The translations under genes and the position numbers were made by a program. A DNA stretch of 64,000 nt from VAZQ01 sp963771845 (GTDB taxonomy: Bacteria > Pseudomonadota > Alphaproteobacteria > Rhizobiales > Xanthobacteraceae), in NCBI GenBank assembly GCA_963771845.1, contig CAVYVC010000016.1:62001-126000 (forward strand), given 5' to 3'. Numbering within the stretch: position 1 is the first letter of the stretch; each line of letters starts with the position of its first letter. Shown here in pieces: positions 37,499-46,887 of this stretch. Under the pieces are notes generated by a model that had not been told where the DNA came from, did not search any database, and saw only the letters and a list, made by a program, of their open reading frames with translations.

Positions 37499-40400
37499 AT
37501 GCTCGCAGCGATGAAATTTTCGCTCACTCTCTGGGGACTGGCCCAGCTGCTCAGATACGCGGCCTGGCGTTATCCCGTGTTTCGCGCTCGGCTCAAGGAA
37601 CGCAATCTCGTTGCGCAGATCAAAGCGCGCGACGAGGAAATCGGCCGCTGGTACGCGATCCGCAACGGCAGGATCAACTCCGGCGCGGGGCTGCGCGCCG
37701 ATGCCGACGTCACATTGGCGTTCAAGAACGCCACACTGGGCGCAGAACTTCTCGCGCCGCCGATCAATTGGCTCGACCAGATCAATGCACAGAAAGATTT
37801 CAAGCTCACGGTCGATGGCCCTGAGGATCTCACCAACTGGTTTGCGCAGACGATCATGATGAGCCAGTCGGTGGGCTTGAAGATCGGCACCAGGCTCGCC
37901 GACGGCAGCATGCGCTACTGCAACATGACCAACGGCGGCCCGGTCTTCGTCTATGTCAAGGACGACAAGATCGTTCGCATGACGCCGATCGATTTCGCCG
38001 ATGACGACCCGCTGCCATGGACCATCGAGGCACGTGGTCTCAGGTTTACGCCGCCCCGCAAGACCACCCTTGCGCCCCACGGCCAAAACGCAAAATCAAT
38101 CATCTATTCGCCGGATCGGCTGCTCTATCCCATGAAGCGGGTCGACTTCGATCCCGACGGCGAGCGCAATCCGGGCAACCGCGGCAAATCCGGATATGTG
38201 CGCATCTCCTGGGAGGAGGCGCTCGATCTGGTGGCGAACGAGATCAAGCGCCTCAAGCGCAGCTACGGCCCTGGTGTGATGGCTGTCTCCCACGGCTCGC
38301 ATCACACCTGGGGCAATATCGGCTACTATCTCTCAGCGCTCTTCCGGTTCCGCAACGCCGTCGGTTACACCCAAATCCATCACAATCCCGACAGCTGGGA
38401 AGGCTGGTACTGGGGAGCGGTGCACCATTGGGGCTACTCGCTGCGGGTGGGGCAGTCGGAAACCTACGGCACTGTCGAAGACTGTCTGAAGAACTGCGAC
38501 ATGATCGTGTTCTGGGCGGCCGACCCCGAATCCACTTCGGGCTCGTATGGCGCGCAGGAAGGCACGGTGCGCCGGCAATGGCTGAAGAATCCGAAGCTCG
38601 GGATCAAGGTCGTTCACATTGATCCTTACTACAACGCCTCGGCGCAATTCCTGCCCGGCAAATGGTTTGCGCCCAAGCCGACCACGTCCGTCGCCATGGC
38701 GATGGCAATCGCTTACGTCTGGATCAAGGAAGGACTCTACGACAAGAACTACGTGAAGACGCACACCGTCGGTTTCGACAAATGGAAAGCCTACCTGCTG
38801 GGCGAGGAAGACGGGATTGCGAAAACGCCGGAATGGCAGGAGAAGGAAACCGGTGTGCCGGCCAAGGATGTGCGCGCGCTCGCGCGCGAATGGGGCAGCA
38901 AGCGCGTTTATCTCGCGCCCGGAGGCTGGGGCAACGGTCATGGCGGCGCATGCCGCAATCAAACCGGCATCCAGTGGGCGCGCGTGATGGTCTGCCTGAC
39001 CGCCATGCAGGGGCTCGGCAAACCCGGCGTCAATATGGGCAACCTGCAATGGGGCTGCCCGCTCGACTTCCAGTTCTATTTCCCCGGCTACGCCGACGGC
39101 GGCATGTCAGGCGATCTCGAGAACACATCGATGCCGATCTCGCTCTACCAGCGCATGCCGCAGCTGCCGAGCATGTCGACGACGTTCCAGCGCATTCCGC
39201 GGCTGCGCACGCCGGAGGCAATCGCCGACGGCAAGGCCGAGGGCTATCCCTGGGTCGGCAAATCCATTGAGCATCAGTTTGCAAAGTTTTCCTATCCGGC
39301 GCCCGGCCAGGCGCCGGTGCGCATGATGTACAAATACGGCGGCTCGATCCTCTCCACTATGAACAACACCAATCGATGGGTGCGGATGTACCAGTCACCC
39401 AACCTCGAGTTCGTGGTGAATCAATCGATCTGGTTCGAGGGCGAGGCCAAATTCGCCGACGTGATCCTGCCGGCCTGCACCAATTTCGAGCGCGTCGACA
39501 TCAGCGAATGGGCGGGCCTCGGCGGCTACGGCCATCATGGCCAGCAGCAGCTCAATCATCGCGTCATCATCTTGCAGGCGCCGGCGATCAAGCCATTGGG
39601 CGAATCGAAGTCGGATTTCTGGATCTTCAACGAGATCTGCAAGCGGCTCGGGCTTGCCAATTATTTCTCTGAAGGCGTCAACGAGATCGACTGGGTCAAG
39701 CGTCTCTACCTTGCTTCCGACATGCCCAAGGTCATCTCGTGGAAGAAATTCGCCAAGCGCGGCTATTACGTCGTTCCGGCAGAGAAAGAGAAGCTGCGCG
39801 CGCCGGTCTCCTTCCGCTGGTTCTTCGAGAACCGCAAGAAGGATGTGCCCGAGGCCCAGCCGCTGCCGTCCGACTATGCCGGCGAATATCTGCACGGCCT
39901 ACAGACTCAATCCGGCAAGCTCGAATTCGAGTGCAACAGTCTCAAGCGTTTCAACGATCCGGAGCGCCCGCCGATCGTGAAATACGAGCCGTCATGGGAG
40001 GGGCCGCATTCGCAAGAGATGTACCGACGCTATCCGCTGCAGATGCTCACGCCGCACTCCAAGTATTCCTTCCACACGCAGGGCGACGGCAAGGATTCGT
40101 TCCTCCTCAACATCGAGGACCACCGCGTCGAGGTGGCGGGGTATTACTACTGGATCATCCGGCTCAACGCGCAGGACGCCGCCGAACGCGGCATCAAGAA
40201 GCACGATCTGGTCAAGGTCTATAACGATCGCGGCGCGGTGATCTGCGCGGCGCTGCCCACCCAGCGCCTGCCGCGGGGCGTTTGCCACGGCTATGAATTG
40301 TCCGCAGTGTACGACCCGATGGGCGAGCCGGGCAAATCGGTCGATCGGGGAGGGTGCCTCAATCTCCTTACCCCCGAGCGCACGCAAACGAGGACCACCC

Positions 40401-40546
40401 ACTCCATTGCCGGCGCCAACGCCCTCGTCCAGGTCGAGCTGTGGGACGGCCGAACCGAGCACATGTCGGAGACTTTCGCGCGCATGGAGCGGGACAAGGA
40501 GGTGCGCGACACGCTCAAGGCGGCGCAGCTCGTGCCGGCGAAGTGA
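37499..40546 (+). CDS. Molybdopterin oxidoreductase, transhydroxylase-like, with N-terminal SCP2-like region
   Basis: 1015 residues. Residues about 1-120 resemble a sterol-carrier/SCP2-like fold (GAGLRADADVTLAFKNATLG), an unusual addition. The rest is a DMSO-reductase-family molybdenum enzyme: YVRISWEEALDLVANEIKRL, HHNPDSWEGWYWGAVHHWG, the WAADPESTS segment and a C-terminal cofactor domain with YELSAVYDPMGEPGKS. No N-terminal CxxC 4Fe-4S motif is present in the catalytic part, as in pyrogallol-phloroglucinol transhydroxylase, whose clusters are all in the small subunit. GGGAGG lies before the ATG at 37499. The next gene encodes the Fe-S partner. A hydroxylated aromatic substrate is plausible but inferred. 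Confidence 0.85.
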   Translation: MLAAMKFSLTLWGLAQLLRYAAWRYPVFRARLKERNLVAQIKARDEEIGRWYAIRNGRINSGAGLRADADVTLAFKNATLGAELLAPPINWLDQINAQKDFKLTVDGPEDLTNWFAQTIMMSQSVGLKIGTRLADGSMRYCNMTNGGPVFVYVKDDKIVRMTPIDFADDDPLPWTIEARGLRFTPPRKTTLAPHGQNAKSIIYSPDRLLYPMKRVDFDPDGERNPGNRGKSGYVRISWEEALDLVANEIKRLKRSYGPGVMAVSHGSHHTWGNIGYYLSALFRFRNAVGYTQIHHNPDSWEGWYWGAVHHWGYSLRVGQSETYGTVEDCLKNCDMIVFWAADPESTSGSYGAQEGTVRRQWLKNPKLGIKVVHIDPYYNASAQFLPGKWFAPKPTTSVAMAMAIAYVWIKEGLYDKNYVKTHTVGFDKWKAYLLGEEDGIAKTPEWQEKETGVPAKDVRALAREWGSKRVYLAPGGWGNGHGGACRNQTGIQWARVMVCLTAMQGLGKPGVNMGNLQWGCPLDFQFYFPGYADGGMSGDLENTSMPISLYQRMPQLPSMSTTFQRIPRLRTPEAIADGKAEGYPWVGKSIEHQFAKFSYPAPGQAPVRMMYKYGGSILSTMNNTNRWVRMYQSPNLEFVVNQSIWFEGEAKFADVILPACTNFERVDISEWAGLGGYGHHGQQQLNHRVIILQAPAIKPLGESKSDFWIFNEICKRLGLANYFSEGVNEIDWVKRLYLASDMPKVISWKKFAKRGYYVVPAEKEKLRAPVSFRWFFENRKKDVPEAQPLPSDYAGEYLHGLQTQSGKLEFECNSLKRFNDPERPPIVKYEPSWEGPHSQEMYRRYPLQMLTPHSKYSFHTQGDGKDSFLLNIEDHRVEVAGYYYWIIRLNAQDAAERGIKKHDLVKVYNDRGAVICAALPTQRLPRGVCHGYELSAVYDPMGEPGKSVDRGGCLNLLTPERTQTRTTHSIAGANALVQVELWDGRTEHMSETFARMERDKEVRDTLKAAQLVPAK

Positions 40547-40553
40547 GGATCAG

Positions 40554-41390
40554 ATGCAAAAGTGGAACATGATCATCGACGTCGCCGAGTGCACGAACTG
40601 TCAGTTGTGCGCACTCGCGGCCATGGACGAATACGTCGGCAATAATTGGCCGGGCTACGCGGCGCCCATGCCCAGGCACGGGCACAAGTGGATAAACATC
40701 CTGCAGAAGGAGCGCGGGCAGCAGCCGATGATCGACATCGCTTACGTTCCGACCATGTGCAATCACTGCGACAACGCTCCTTGCCTCGCCAAGGGCGCCG
40801 GCGCGGTGAAGAAACGCGATGACGGCATTGTGCTGATCGATCCCGAGAAGGCGAAAGGAAGAAAGGACCTGGTGGAAGCCTGTCCTTACGGGCACATCTG
40901 GTGGAACGAGGAGCTGCAGTTGCCGCAGATCTGGCCGTTCGACGCACACCTTCTCGATCAAGGTTGGCAGCAGACGCGCGGGCAGCAGTCGTGCCCCACG
41001 GGCGCCATGCGCGCGATCAAGATCGAGGACGAGGAAATGGCGCGCCTGGTCCGCGACCAAGAGCTCGAAGTGATGAAGCCGGAACTCGGCACCAAGCCGC
41101 GGGTCTATTACCGCAATCTCTGGCGCTATTCGAAATGCTTCATCGGCGGCACACTTGCAACAGAGGTAAATGGCGTCGTGGATTGCGTTGAAGGCGCGAC
41201 CGTGCGCCTGAGCAAGGACGGCTGCAGCATCGCGGAGACCTTGAGCGACAACTACGGCGACTTCAAGTTCGACCGGCTCGATGAGAACTCGGGGATGTAT
41301 GTCGTCGAGATATCGGCCGAGGGGCGAAGCAAAAAGACCGTGGAGGCAAAGCTCGGCGCGAGCATCAATCTCGGCGAGATACGGCTTTAG
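40554..41390 (+). CDS. 4Fe-4S subunit of the molybdenum enzyme, with C-terminal beta domain
   Basis: 278 residues. Cys groups are CTNCQLC near residue 13, CNHCDNAPC in the middle, CPYG and CPTG, a dicluster-ferredoxin arrangement for several 4Fe-4S clusters. The last 80 residues (GGTLATEVNGVVDCVEGATV onward, ending in a DNYGDFKFDRL repeat-like segment) form a carboxypeptidase-regulatory-like beta domain, also described for the transhydroxylase small subunit. The ATG at 40554 follows the large-subunit stop by 7 bases with GAGGAT before it. It passes electrons for, or structurally supports, the molybdenum subunit in the cytoplasm; neither protein has a Tat signal. Confidence 0.87.
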   Translation: MQKWNMIIDVAECTNCQLCALAAMDEYVGNNWPGYAAPMPRHGHKWINILQKERGQQPMIDIAYVPTMCNHCDNAPCLAKGAGAVKKRDDGIVLIDPEKAKGRKDLVEACPYGHIWWNEELQLPQIWPFDAHLLDQGWQQTRGQQSCPTGAMRAIKIEDEEMARLVRDQELEVMKPELGTKPRVYYRNLWRYSKCFIGGTLATEVNGVVDCVEGATVRLSKDGCSIAETLSDNYGDFKFDRLDENSGMYVVEISAEGRSKKTVEAKLGASINLGEIRL

Positions 41391-41401
41391 AGTCGGCGTA
41401 C

Positions 41402-41884
41402 TTGGGCGATCCTTTCACGCCGCTGATTTTTCCGCAGCTCGGCAACCTTTATGCGACCCTGCTTCCCTGGGCGGAAGCGGCATTGCGGGCGGTGGTTGGG
41501 CTTGCACTCGTGCCGCATGGACTGCGCAACACGTTCGGGATGTTTCCGTCAACAGGGGTGCGCGCGCACAATCTGACCGAGCTTGCAAAACAGCTCGACG
41601 GCGACGGCTATCAACCGGGAAAGTTCTGGGCGCCGGCGATCTCGGTCACCCAGTTCGTGTTCGGTCCCATGCTGGCGCTCGGCCTGCTCACGCGCCTTGC
41701 CGCGCTTCCAATTGTCCTATTTCTCGTTGTCTCCAATTACGAGCGCTGGCGCGTGGGCGGATATTTCTGGAACAAGCTCGGCCTTGAATACACGTTGATG
41801 TGGACCATCGCCGCGTTCTATTTCCTGGTGCATGGGGGCGGCGCCATCTCGGTCGATCATCTCCTGATTGGGCGCGAGTTTTAA
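41402..41884 (+). CDS. DoxX-family membrane protein
   Basis: 160 residues with four predicted helices. AALRAVVGLALVPHGLRNTF and VTQFVFGPMLALGLLTRLAA are the DoxX pattern. It appears to start with TTG 11 bases after the Fe-S subunit stop, so it is likely the third gene of the molybdenum-enzyme operon. DoxX proteins are linked to quinone or thiol redox in membranes. It may connect the soluble enzyme to the quinone pool, but this is inference. Confidence 0.8.
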   Translation: MGDPFTPLIFPQLGNLYATLLPWAEAALRAVVGLALVPHGLRNTFGMFPSTGVRAHNLTELAKQLDGDGYQPGKFWAPAISVTQFVFGPMLALGLLTRLAALPIVLFLVVSNYERWRVGGYFWNKLGLEYTLMWTIAAFYFLVHGGGAISVDHLLIGREF

Positions 41885-41980
41885 GGGCGCTTTGTAAGCG
41901 TTTAGCTGAGCGCTACTGCCTTGCAATCCTGCCCCGAACAAAGAGGTCGCGATGCCCAAGAAGCGCTGGTGTGCGCAGGC

Positions 41981-42053
41981 CTCAGAGATAACTCATTGAT
42001 TCACAATTCATTTCGTCTTTTGGCTTTGTTTGGTAGGTTTGGTAGTTTGGTAA
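41981..42053 (-). repeat. Dispersed repeat, copy B (inverted relative to 12345)
   Basis: The reverse complement contains TACCAAACAAAGCCAAAAGA followed by CGAAATGAATTGTGAATCAA, matching copy A with about four substitutions. This copy has an extra TACCAAAC unit at one end. It lies in an A/T-rich, gene-free stretch of about 540 bases (41885-42424) in which I see nothing else. Confidence 0.7.
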
Positions 42054-42424
42054 TTCGAGCTTTCTCATCTATTGCGTGCATTCTTGTCTGCGCTCAACCC
42101 ATAGCTGTCAATCTTGCAGAATTACATCTTTTGATTGCAATATATTGATTTACAACTTATAGTATATGCACTACGCTTCGGCCCGTTGTTTTCCCGGTTC
42201 CTTTCTTTCGATAGCACGATGCGCCCTCACGCCGGGCGCAGGGTTCCAGTTCACGTAGTTACTATAATTTCGTTTTGTAGTCAAGAGACATTGGCAATCT
42301 CGCAGCGATTTTTCATCGCGACTGGGCTTGAACTGCCGATCACGTCTGGCGAGGAAACCCAGGCGACAGCAGCGGCGGGAACCGATAACATCCCCATCCC
42401 CTCACCTTGCATTCCGGTACCGCC

Positions 42425-43189
42425 ATGAACATTCACGCCGCTGCTTCTAAAGATGTGGCTGCCTCGATTCCGCCTGCTGAATGGCAAGCGCGCGTCGACC
42501 TTGCCGCGGTATATCGCCTTGTCGCGCATCATGGCTGGGACGACGTCATCTACAACCATTGCTCCATGCGTGTGCCCGGGGAGGAGCAACAATTTCTCAT
42601 GAAGCGGCATGAGCTGCTGTGGACCGAGGTCACGGCTTCGAACCTGATGAAGGTCGACATGGATGCCGATCTCGACGAGCGGGCAGGCGTCAATCGTCCG
42701 GGGTTCACGCTCCATGGCGGCGTCCTGCGCGGCCGTCCTGACGTCAATTGCGCGGTCCACGTGCACACCCGGACCGGAATGGCAATCTCCGGCCTCAAGA
42801 GCGGGCTGCGCATGATCTCGCAGGAAGCGGTGCGCTTCTTCGGCTCGATCGGCTATCACCCCTATGAAGGCATCACCGAGGATTTCGGCGAGCGCGAGCG
42901 CCTGCTTGCGCATCTTGGCAACAACCGCGCCATGATCATGCACAATCACGGCGTGCTCACGCTCGGCAAGACCGCGCGCGACGCCTTTACTCTCATGAAA
43001 CATCTGCTCGAAGCGGCGGAAATCCAATTGGCCATGGAATTGACCGGCGACGAGCTGATTGAAATTCCGCCGGAGATCTGCCGCAAAACGGTACAGCAGT
43101 ACGAGCGCCACGACAGCGGCCGCGGCTCGGCCGATTGGCCGGCCTATCTGCGCATGCTCGACCGCATCGACCCGACCTACCGGAATTAG
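42425..43189 (+). CDS. Class II aldolase/adducin family protein
   Basis: 254 residues. The family's metal-binding His motifs are visible as AVHVHTRTG and MIMHNHGVL; the N-terminal LVAHHGWDDVIYNHCSMRVP is typical. Members cleave or epimerise sugar phosphates, but many homologues in this group have no known substrate. The ATG at 42425 begins the protein; no clear ribosome site precedes it. An M24 peptidase gene follows on the same strand after a palindromic repeat, a pairing that may reflect a shared catabolic role. Confidence 0.88.
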   Translation: MNIHAAASKDVAASIPPAEWQARVDLAAVYRLVAHHGWDDVIYNHCSMRVPGEEQQFLMKRHELLWTEVTASNLMKVDMDADLDERAGVNRPGFTLHGGVLRGRPDVNCAVHVHTRTGMAISGLKSGLRMISQEAVRFFGSIGYHPYEGITEDFGERERLLAHLGNNRAMIMHNHGVLTLGKTARDAFTLMKHLLEAAEIQLAMELTGDELIEIPPEICRKTVQQYERHDSGRGSADWPAYLRMLDRIDPTYRN

Positions 43190-43230
43190 TAGAGCGATTC
43201 CTTGAAAGTGGTTCGACCCAGCCGACATCG

Positions 43231-43331
43231 TCATTCCGGGGGCCGAGCGTAGCGAGGCAACCCGGAATCCATAACCGCAGACGGGGTTGTGGATCCCGGG
43301 TTCGCGGCTTAAGGCCGCGCCCCGGGATGAC
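43231..43331. repeat. Palindromic intergenic repeat
   Basis: TCATTCCGGGGGCCGAGCGT and AACCCGGAATCCATAACC are mirrored by GTTGTGGATCCCGGGTTCGC and CCGCGCCCCGGGATGACA, giving two nested inverted arms around CGCAGACGG. It separates the aldolase and peptidase genes. Confidence 0.75.
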
Positions 43332-43361
43332 ACTTCCCCAACCTAAAAAGGAGATTTGCTC

Positions 43362-44555
43362 ATGCTCGACAAGCCCGCAAAGGTTCAATCCGCCATCCCG
43401 TTCGACGCCGACCGGCTTGACCGCTTGATGGATGAGGCCGGCATCGACATTCTGTGCGCGACATCGAAGCACAATGTGCAATATCTGCTCGGCGGCCACC
43501 GCGCTTTCTTCTTTGAAAGCATGGATGCGATGGGATTGAGCCGATACCTGCCGGTACTCGTCTATCCCAAGGGAGGGCGGCAAAAGACCGGCTATTTCGG
43601 TCATCGCATGGAGACCTACCAGAATGAAAACCAGCCGTTCTGGGTCTCCGAGCTCGATACCAAATCCTCAGGCTCGCTCGATGCGATGGAGAAGGCGATC
43701 GATTACATCCGGCGCGCCGGCTGCAAGACCGCAAAGATCGCCGCCGAGCTCTCGTTTCTCCCGGCCGACGCGGCCGCCGCGCTGCGCAGGGCCTTTCCCA
43801 ACAGCGAGATCGAAGATGCGGTGTTCGTGCTCGAGCGGCTGCGTGCGGTGAAGTCCCCGGCCGAGCTCGGACAGCTGCGCATCGCCTCCGAAGGGGTGAT
43901 CGATTCCATGTTGGCGGTGATTGCCAATCATGCTCCTGGCGCCACCAAGCGGGAACTGAGTGAAGCGCTGCGGCGCGAGGAGACCAACCGCGGTCTCACT
44001 TTCGATTATTGCCTGATCACTGCTGGATCGAGTCTCAACCGCGCGCCGTCGGAGCAGAAATGGGGCGAAGGCGACATCCTCTCGCTCGACTCCGGCGGCA
44101 ATTATCATGGCTATATCGGCGACCTCTGCCGCATGGCCATCCAGGGCGAGCCCGACGCCGAGCTGCAGGACCTCCTCGGCGAGATCGAAGACATTCAGCG
44201 CGTGGCCATGAAGCCGATCAAGGCAGGCGCCATGGGCAGCGTGATCTACGGCGCGGCCGAGCCGCTGGTGAAGAAATCAAAGCATCACAACCATATGCAT
44301 TTTCTCGCCCACGGCATGGGGCTTGTGAGCCACGAGGCGCCGCGCCTCACCGCAAGCGGGCCCGTGCCCTACGATGCGTATGATGCGAACCGTCCGCTCG
44401 AAACCGGGATGGTCGTCTCGGTCGAGACCACGCTCCAACATCCCCAGCGCGGATTCATCAAGCTTGAAGACACCGTGGTGGTGAAGGACAAGGGCTTCGA
44501 CATTTATGGCGAACCCGGCTGGGGCTGGAACCGGGGAGGGACGAAGGCTCGCTAA
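43362..44555 (+). CDS. M24-family metallopeptidase (Xaa-Pro/creatinase type)
   Basis: 397 residues. The N-terminal creatinase-like domain (LMDEAGIDILCATSKHNVQY) is followed by a pita-bread domain. The dimetal ligands are present as Asp in LSLDSGGNYHGYIGD (two Asp), His in HFLAHGMGL, Glu in VVSVETT and Glu in KLEDTV. It therefore should be a metal hydrolase acting on Xaa-Pro or a related amide. AAGGAG lies 9 bases before the ATG at 43362. No signal peptide; cytoplasmic. Confidence 0.9.
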   Translation: MLDKPAKVQSAIPFDADRLDRLMDEAGIDILCATSKHNVQYLLGGHRAFFFESMDAMGLSRYLPVLVYPKGGRQKTGYFGHRMETYQNENQPFWVSELDTKSSGSLDAMEKAIDYIRRAGCKTAKIAAELSFLPADAAAALRRAFPNSEIEDAVFVLERLRAVKSPAELGQLRIASEGVIDSMLAVIANHAPGATKRELSEALRREETNRGLTFDYCLITAGSSLNRAPSEQKWGEGDILSLDSGGNYHGYIGDLCRMAIQGEPDAELQDLLGEIEDIQRVAMKPIKAGAMGSVIYGAAEPLVKKSKHHNHMHFLAHGMGLVSHEAPRLTASGPVPYDAYDANRPLETGMVVSVETTLQHPQRGFIKLEDTVVVKDKGFDIYGEPGWGWNRGGTKAR

Positions 44556-44760
44556 TTATTGCAAACGGGTTCGCTTCCGCTGCGATCGTCCACGGCCCGC
44601 CGCCGCCCGCCGCTGGCCAGCACTGCAACCGTCGCCGCCAGCGCCGTTGGATCGACCGGTGCTGTGATCCGCATCCGCGACCCATTCGGAAATTCCACTT
44701 CGATCGTCTCGCGGGCGAGCAAGCTGGTGCGCGACTGCTCTGTCGCTATCTGAAAGATCG
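44552..44760 (-). pseudogene. Fragment resembling the C-terminus of an IS66-type TnpA protein
   Basis: ETIEVEFPNGSRMRITAPVD followed by PTALAATVAVLASG is the kind of ending seen in IS66 accessory protein TnpA. No DNA-binding N-terminal part and no other IS66 genes are near. It sits directly beside the TIR-pseudokinase-globin gene, suggesting past transposon activity there. The identification is tentative. Confidence 0.35.
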
Positions 44761-44961
44761 GCAAGGCGGCCGCCACCGGATGGATACGTGCCACAAGCCC
44801 GGTCCGTCGGTTCACCCGCGGAACTGCGTTCGACAGGTATTCTCGATTGCGAGAGGCTGGCCGCTGCCTGCCGACCATCGTGCATCGGCAGGCCGTCTTG
44901 GGGGAAAACAACGCGATCATTCAGAACATGCTGATTCAGAACCCGTCGGGACCCCGTCTCG

Positions 44962-46887
44962 TTACTGCTGTGTGCAGTGCTGAACCATATAATAAATCCC
45001 AGGCCAAATCACGATTTCCAGAGCGGCCATCATACGCTGCCGCTTCGGTTCTTTTGCCAAGCAAGCGTCGAAAGATGCAATGAGAGCGGTGCCGAAATTC
45101 TCGAAGTCTTCTTTGGTTAAGCTCAGGTCCTTATGTCGCTCGATGAATTGCGTCAACGTGCTCGGTTCAGATTGCTGCTGATTGAAATTGAGCAATTGCC
45201 CCACAGCGTAATTGAGCATGCGGTGTTGGTTGTTCATATCAGATGGGAATTTGGCGCGCAGATGCGGTCCCTTCTGAAAAAGTCTCTCATAGAAGCCTTG
45301 ATAAAACTCAGGCTTGCCGCAAGCGACGGCTTGATATGCTTCCTTGACGACATCATCCAATTCATCTGCGGCGTAGTTGCCGGCCAGCGCATGCACGAGC
45401 GAGCGCACCTGGTTCATACTTGACCAGCGCTCCGCCGGGTTATGCGCAACCATACGCTGGATTATACGTGCCAACGCGCGCGCTTCGAACCGCCATTGCG
45501 CCTCGGCCACGCTCTCCGAAAATCCTTCGCTGGCTTGCAGAAACTCTTCCTCGATTTCCTTGAGCCTCTCGATATCTGGCACATCCGAGTCACCTAAATC
45601 GGGACTGAAGGGCACGCGCCCTTCAAGCATCGTCCATGCCAGCATGCCGAGGGCAAACTGATGGGACTTTTGCAGCTTGACCCGGCGCAATTCCTCGTCC
45701 TTCAATTCTCTGCCGAGCCTTGCTTCCATTTTCTCCTTGAACCATTTATTGCTGCGCCAAAACTCTGGGGCCGTGAAAGCACCGGAATTCTTGTCCCATA
45801 GCGCTGCGGTTTCCCCGAAATGGGCTTTGAAACGCACAAAATTGATGGGCGAAAGTCTGACTACTTTTCTGGCAAGATCGCCTCCATTGCGTTCGGAAGG
45901 CTGGTTCTTCCTCGAATCCCGCAATAGGAGTTGAATGCGATCGTCTCTCAGGAAGATTTGCGACGGAGTTATGCTGAGGTAATGCAGTCCTATCACCTCT
46001 GCTTCGACGATCGCTTCGCACAATTGATCAAGTACCTGGACGACCTCGTATACAGAGAATGCCGCTGCTTCATCGCTAGCCATCCTGCGAGCGATTGTTT
46101 CTCCGCCATTGACATAATCGGAAATAATGAAACACGCATTTTCATCAAATAGCACATCGGAGATCCGAAGAAAGCTTGGATGATTAACGGTCGATGCGAG
46201 CGCCACCTCCGCCAAGAGCTCCCGTTTCACGCTGGTAGGTATGACGGCGCGAACAGCCTTTATTGCCAACAAACGCTTGCCATACTCCCCGCGATAAACC
46301 TCGAAGAGGTCGCCAACAGCAATCCTATCGGTGACTTTGATCTTGGCGTGGGTTTCGAGAAAGGCCGCTGCTTCCTCTGCAATTGGTCCGGGTCGGGGAC
46401 CGGCGGTAACCTGTGAGGGTTCTGGCAGGAGTTGCAGAGCTGACACAATCTCTTCAATCTGTGGGGCGGAGACATCGAAGTCCCAATCCGAAAGGTCGGT
46501 AAACTGATAAATATGGAAAGGGAAGGGTACCTGCGGGGAACAAGGCTCCTTGACTACCTGGATCAGTGTTTTTTTCAGATCGAACGCTCTGAGAGCCTCG
46601 GCCCTTACCCATTTCGAATTGCGAGCATTGTTCGACCAGACCACCAGGACAGCCATTGCATCGACAATTTTATTCTCGATGAGCAGCGAGTAATCGTCGC
46701 TTGGCCGTAGTCCTTCGTCAAACCAGACCTCACATTTCCTGGCTTTAAGGGCGGCAGCCAGTTTGCCCACAAAGGGCCTGTCCTCGTGGCTATACGAGAT
46801 CATCACGTGAGCCAAAATCATTTCCCAGATCTTCGAGGCGGGTCCTCTGCCGGCGTTGCCTGCTAGCCCTGTCGGCGGGACCGCCAT
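44962..46887 (-). CDS. TIR - pseudokinase - globin-like three-domain protein
   Basis: 641 residues. TIR domain about 25-145: HVMISYSHEDRPFVGKL, WFDEGLRPSDDY as BB-loop region, and Glu97 in SKWVRAEALRA at the NADase catalytic position. Kinase-like domain about 180-500: Lys210 in LLAIK and Glu in RELLAEVAL are kept, and APE is kept at 373-375. The HRD-type catalytic Asp is replaced (YLSITPSQI, Ser305) and no DFG is found, so it should be a pseudokinase. C-terminal 515-630 reads like a globin: GFYERLFQKGPHLRAKF, then Gln554, then FIERHKDLSLTKEDFENFG with His585 as the proximal haem ligand candidate. Start 46887; ATG at 46821 is an alternative. The gene looks less G+C-rich than its neighbours and stands alone. 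Confidence 0.8.
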   Translation of the reverse strand: MAVPPTGLAGNAGRGPASKIWEMILAHVMISYSHEDRPFVGKLAAALKARKCEVWFDEGLRPSDDYSLLIENKIVDAMAVLVVWSNNARNSKWVRAEALRAFDLKKTLIQVVKEPCSPQVPFPFHIYQFTDLSDWDFDVSAPQIEEIVSALQLLPEPSQVTAGPRPGPIAEEAAAFLETHAKIKVTDRIAVGDLFEVYRGEYGKRLLAIKAVRAVIPTSVKRELLAEVALASTVNHPSFLRISDVLFDENACFIISDYVNGGETIARRMASDEAAAFSVYEVVQVLDQLCEAIVEAEVIGLHYLSITPSQIFLRDDRIQLLLRDSRKNQPSERNGGDLARKVVRLSPINFVRFKAHFGETAALWDKNSGAFTAPEFWRSNKWFKEKMEARLGRELKDEELRRVKLQKSHQFALGMLAWTMLEGRVPFSPDLGDSDVPDIERLKEIEEEFLQASEGFSESVAEAQWRFEARALARIIQRMVAHNPAERWSSMNQVRSLVHALAGNYAADELDDVVKEAYQAVACGKPEFYQGFYERLFQKGPHLRAKFPSDMNNQHRMLNYAVGQLLNFNQQQSEPSTLTQFIERHKDLSLTKEDFENFGTALIASFDACLAKEPKRQRMMAALEIVIWPGIYYMVQHCTQQ

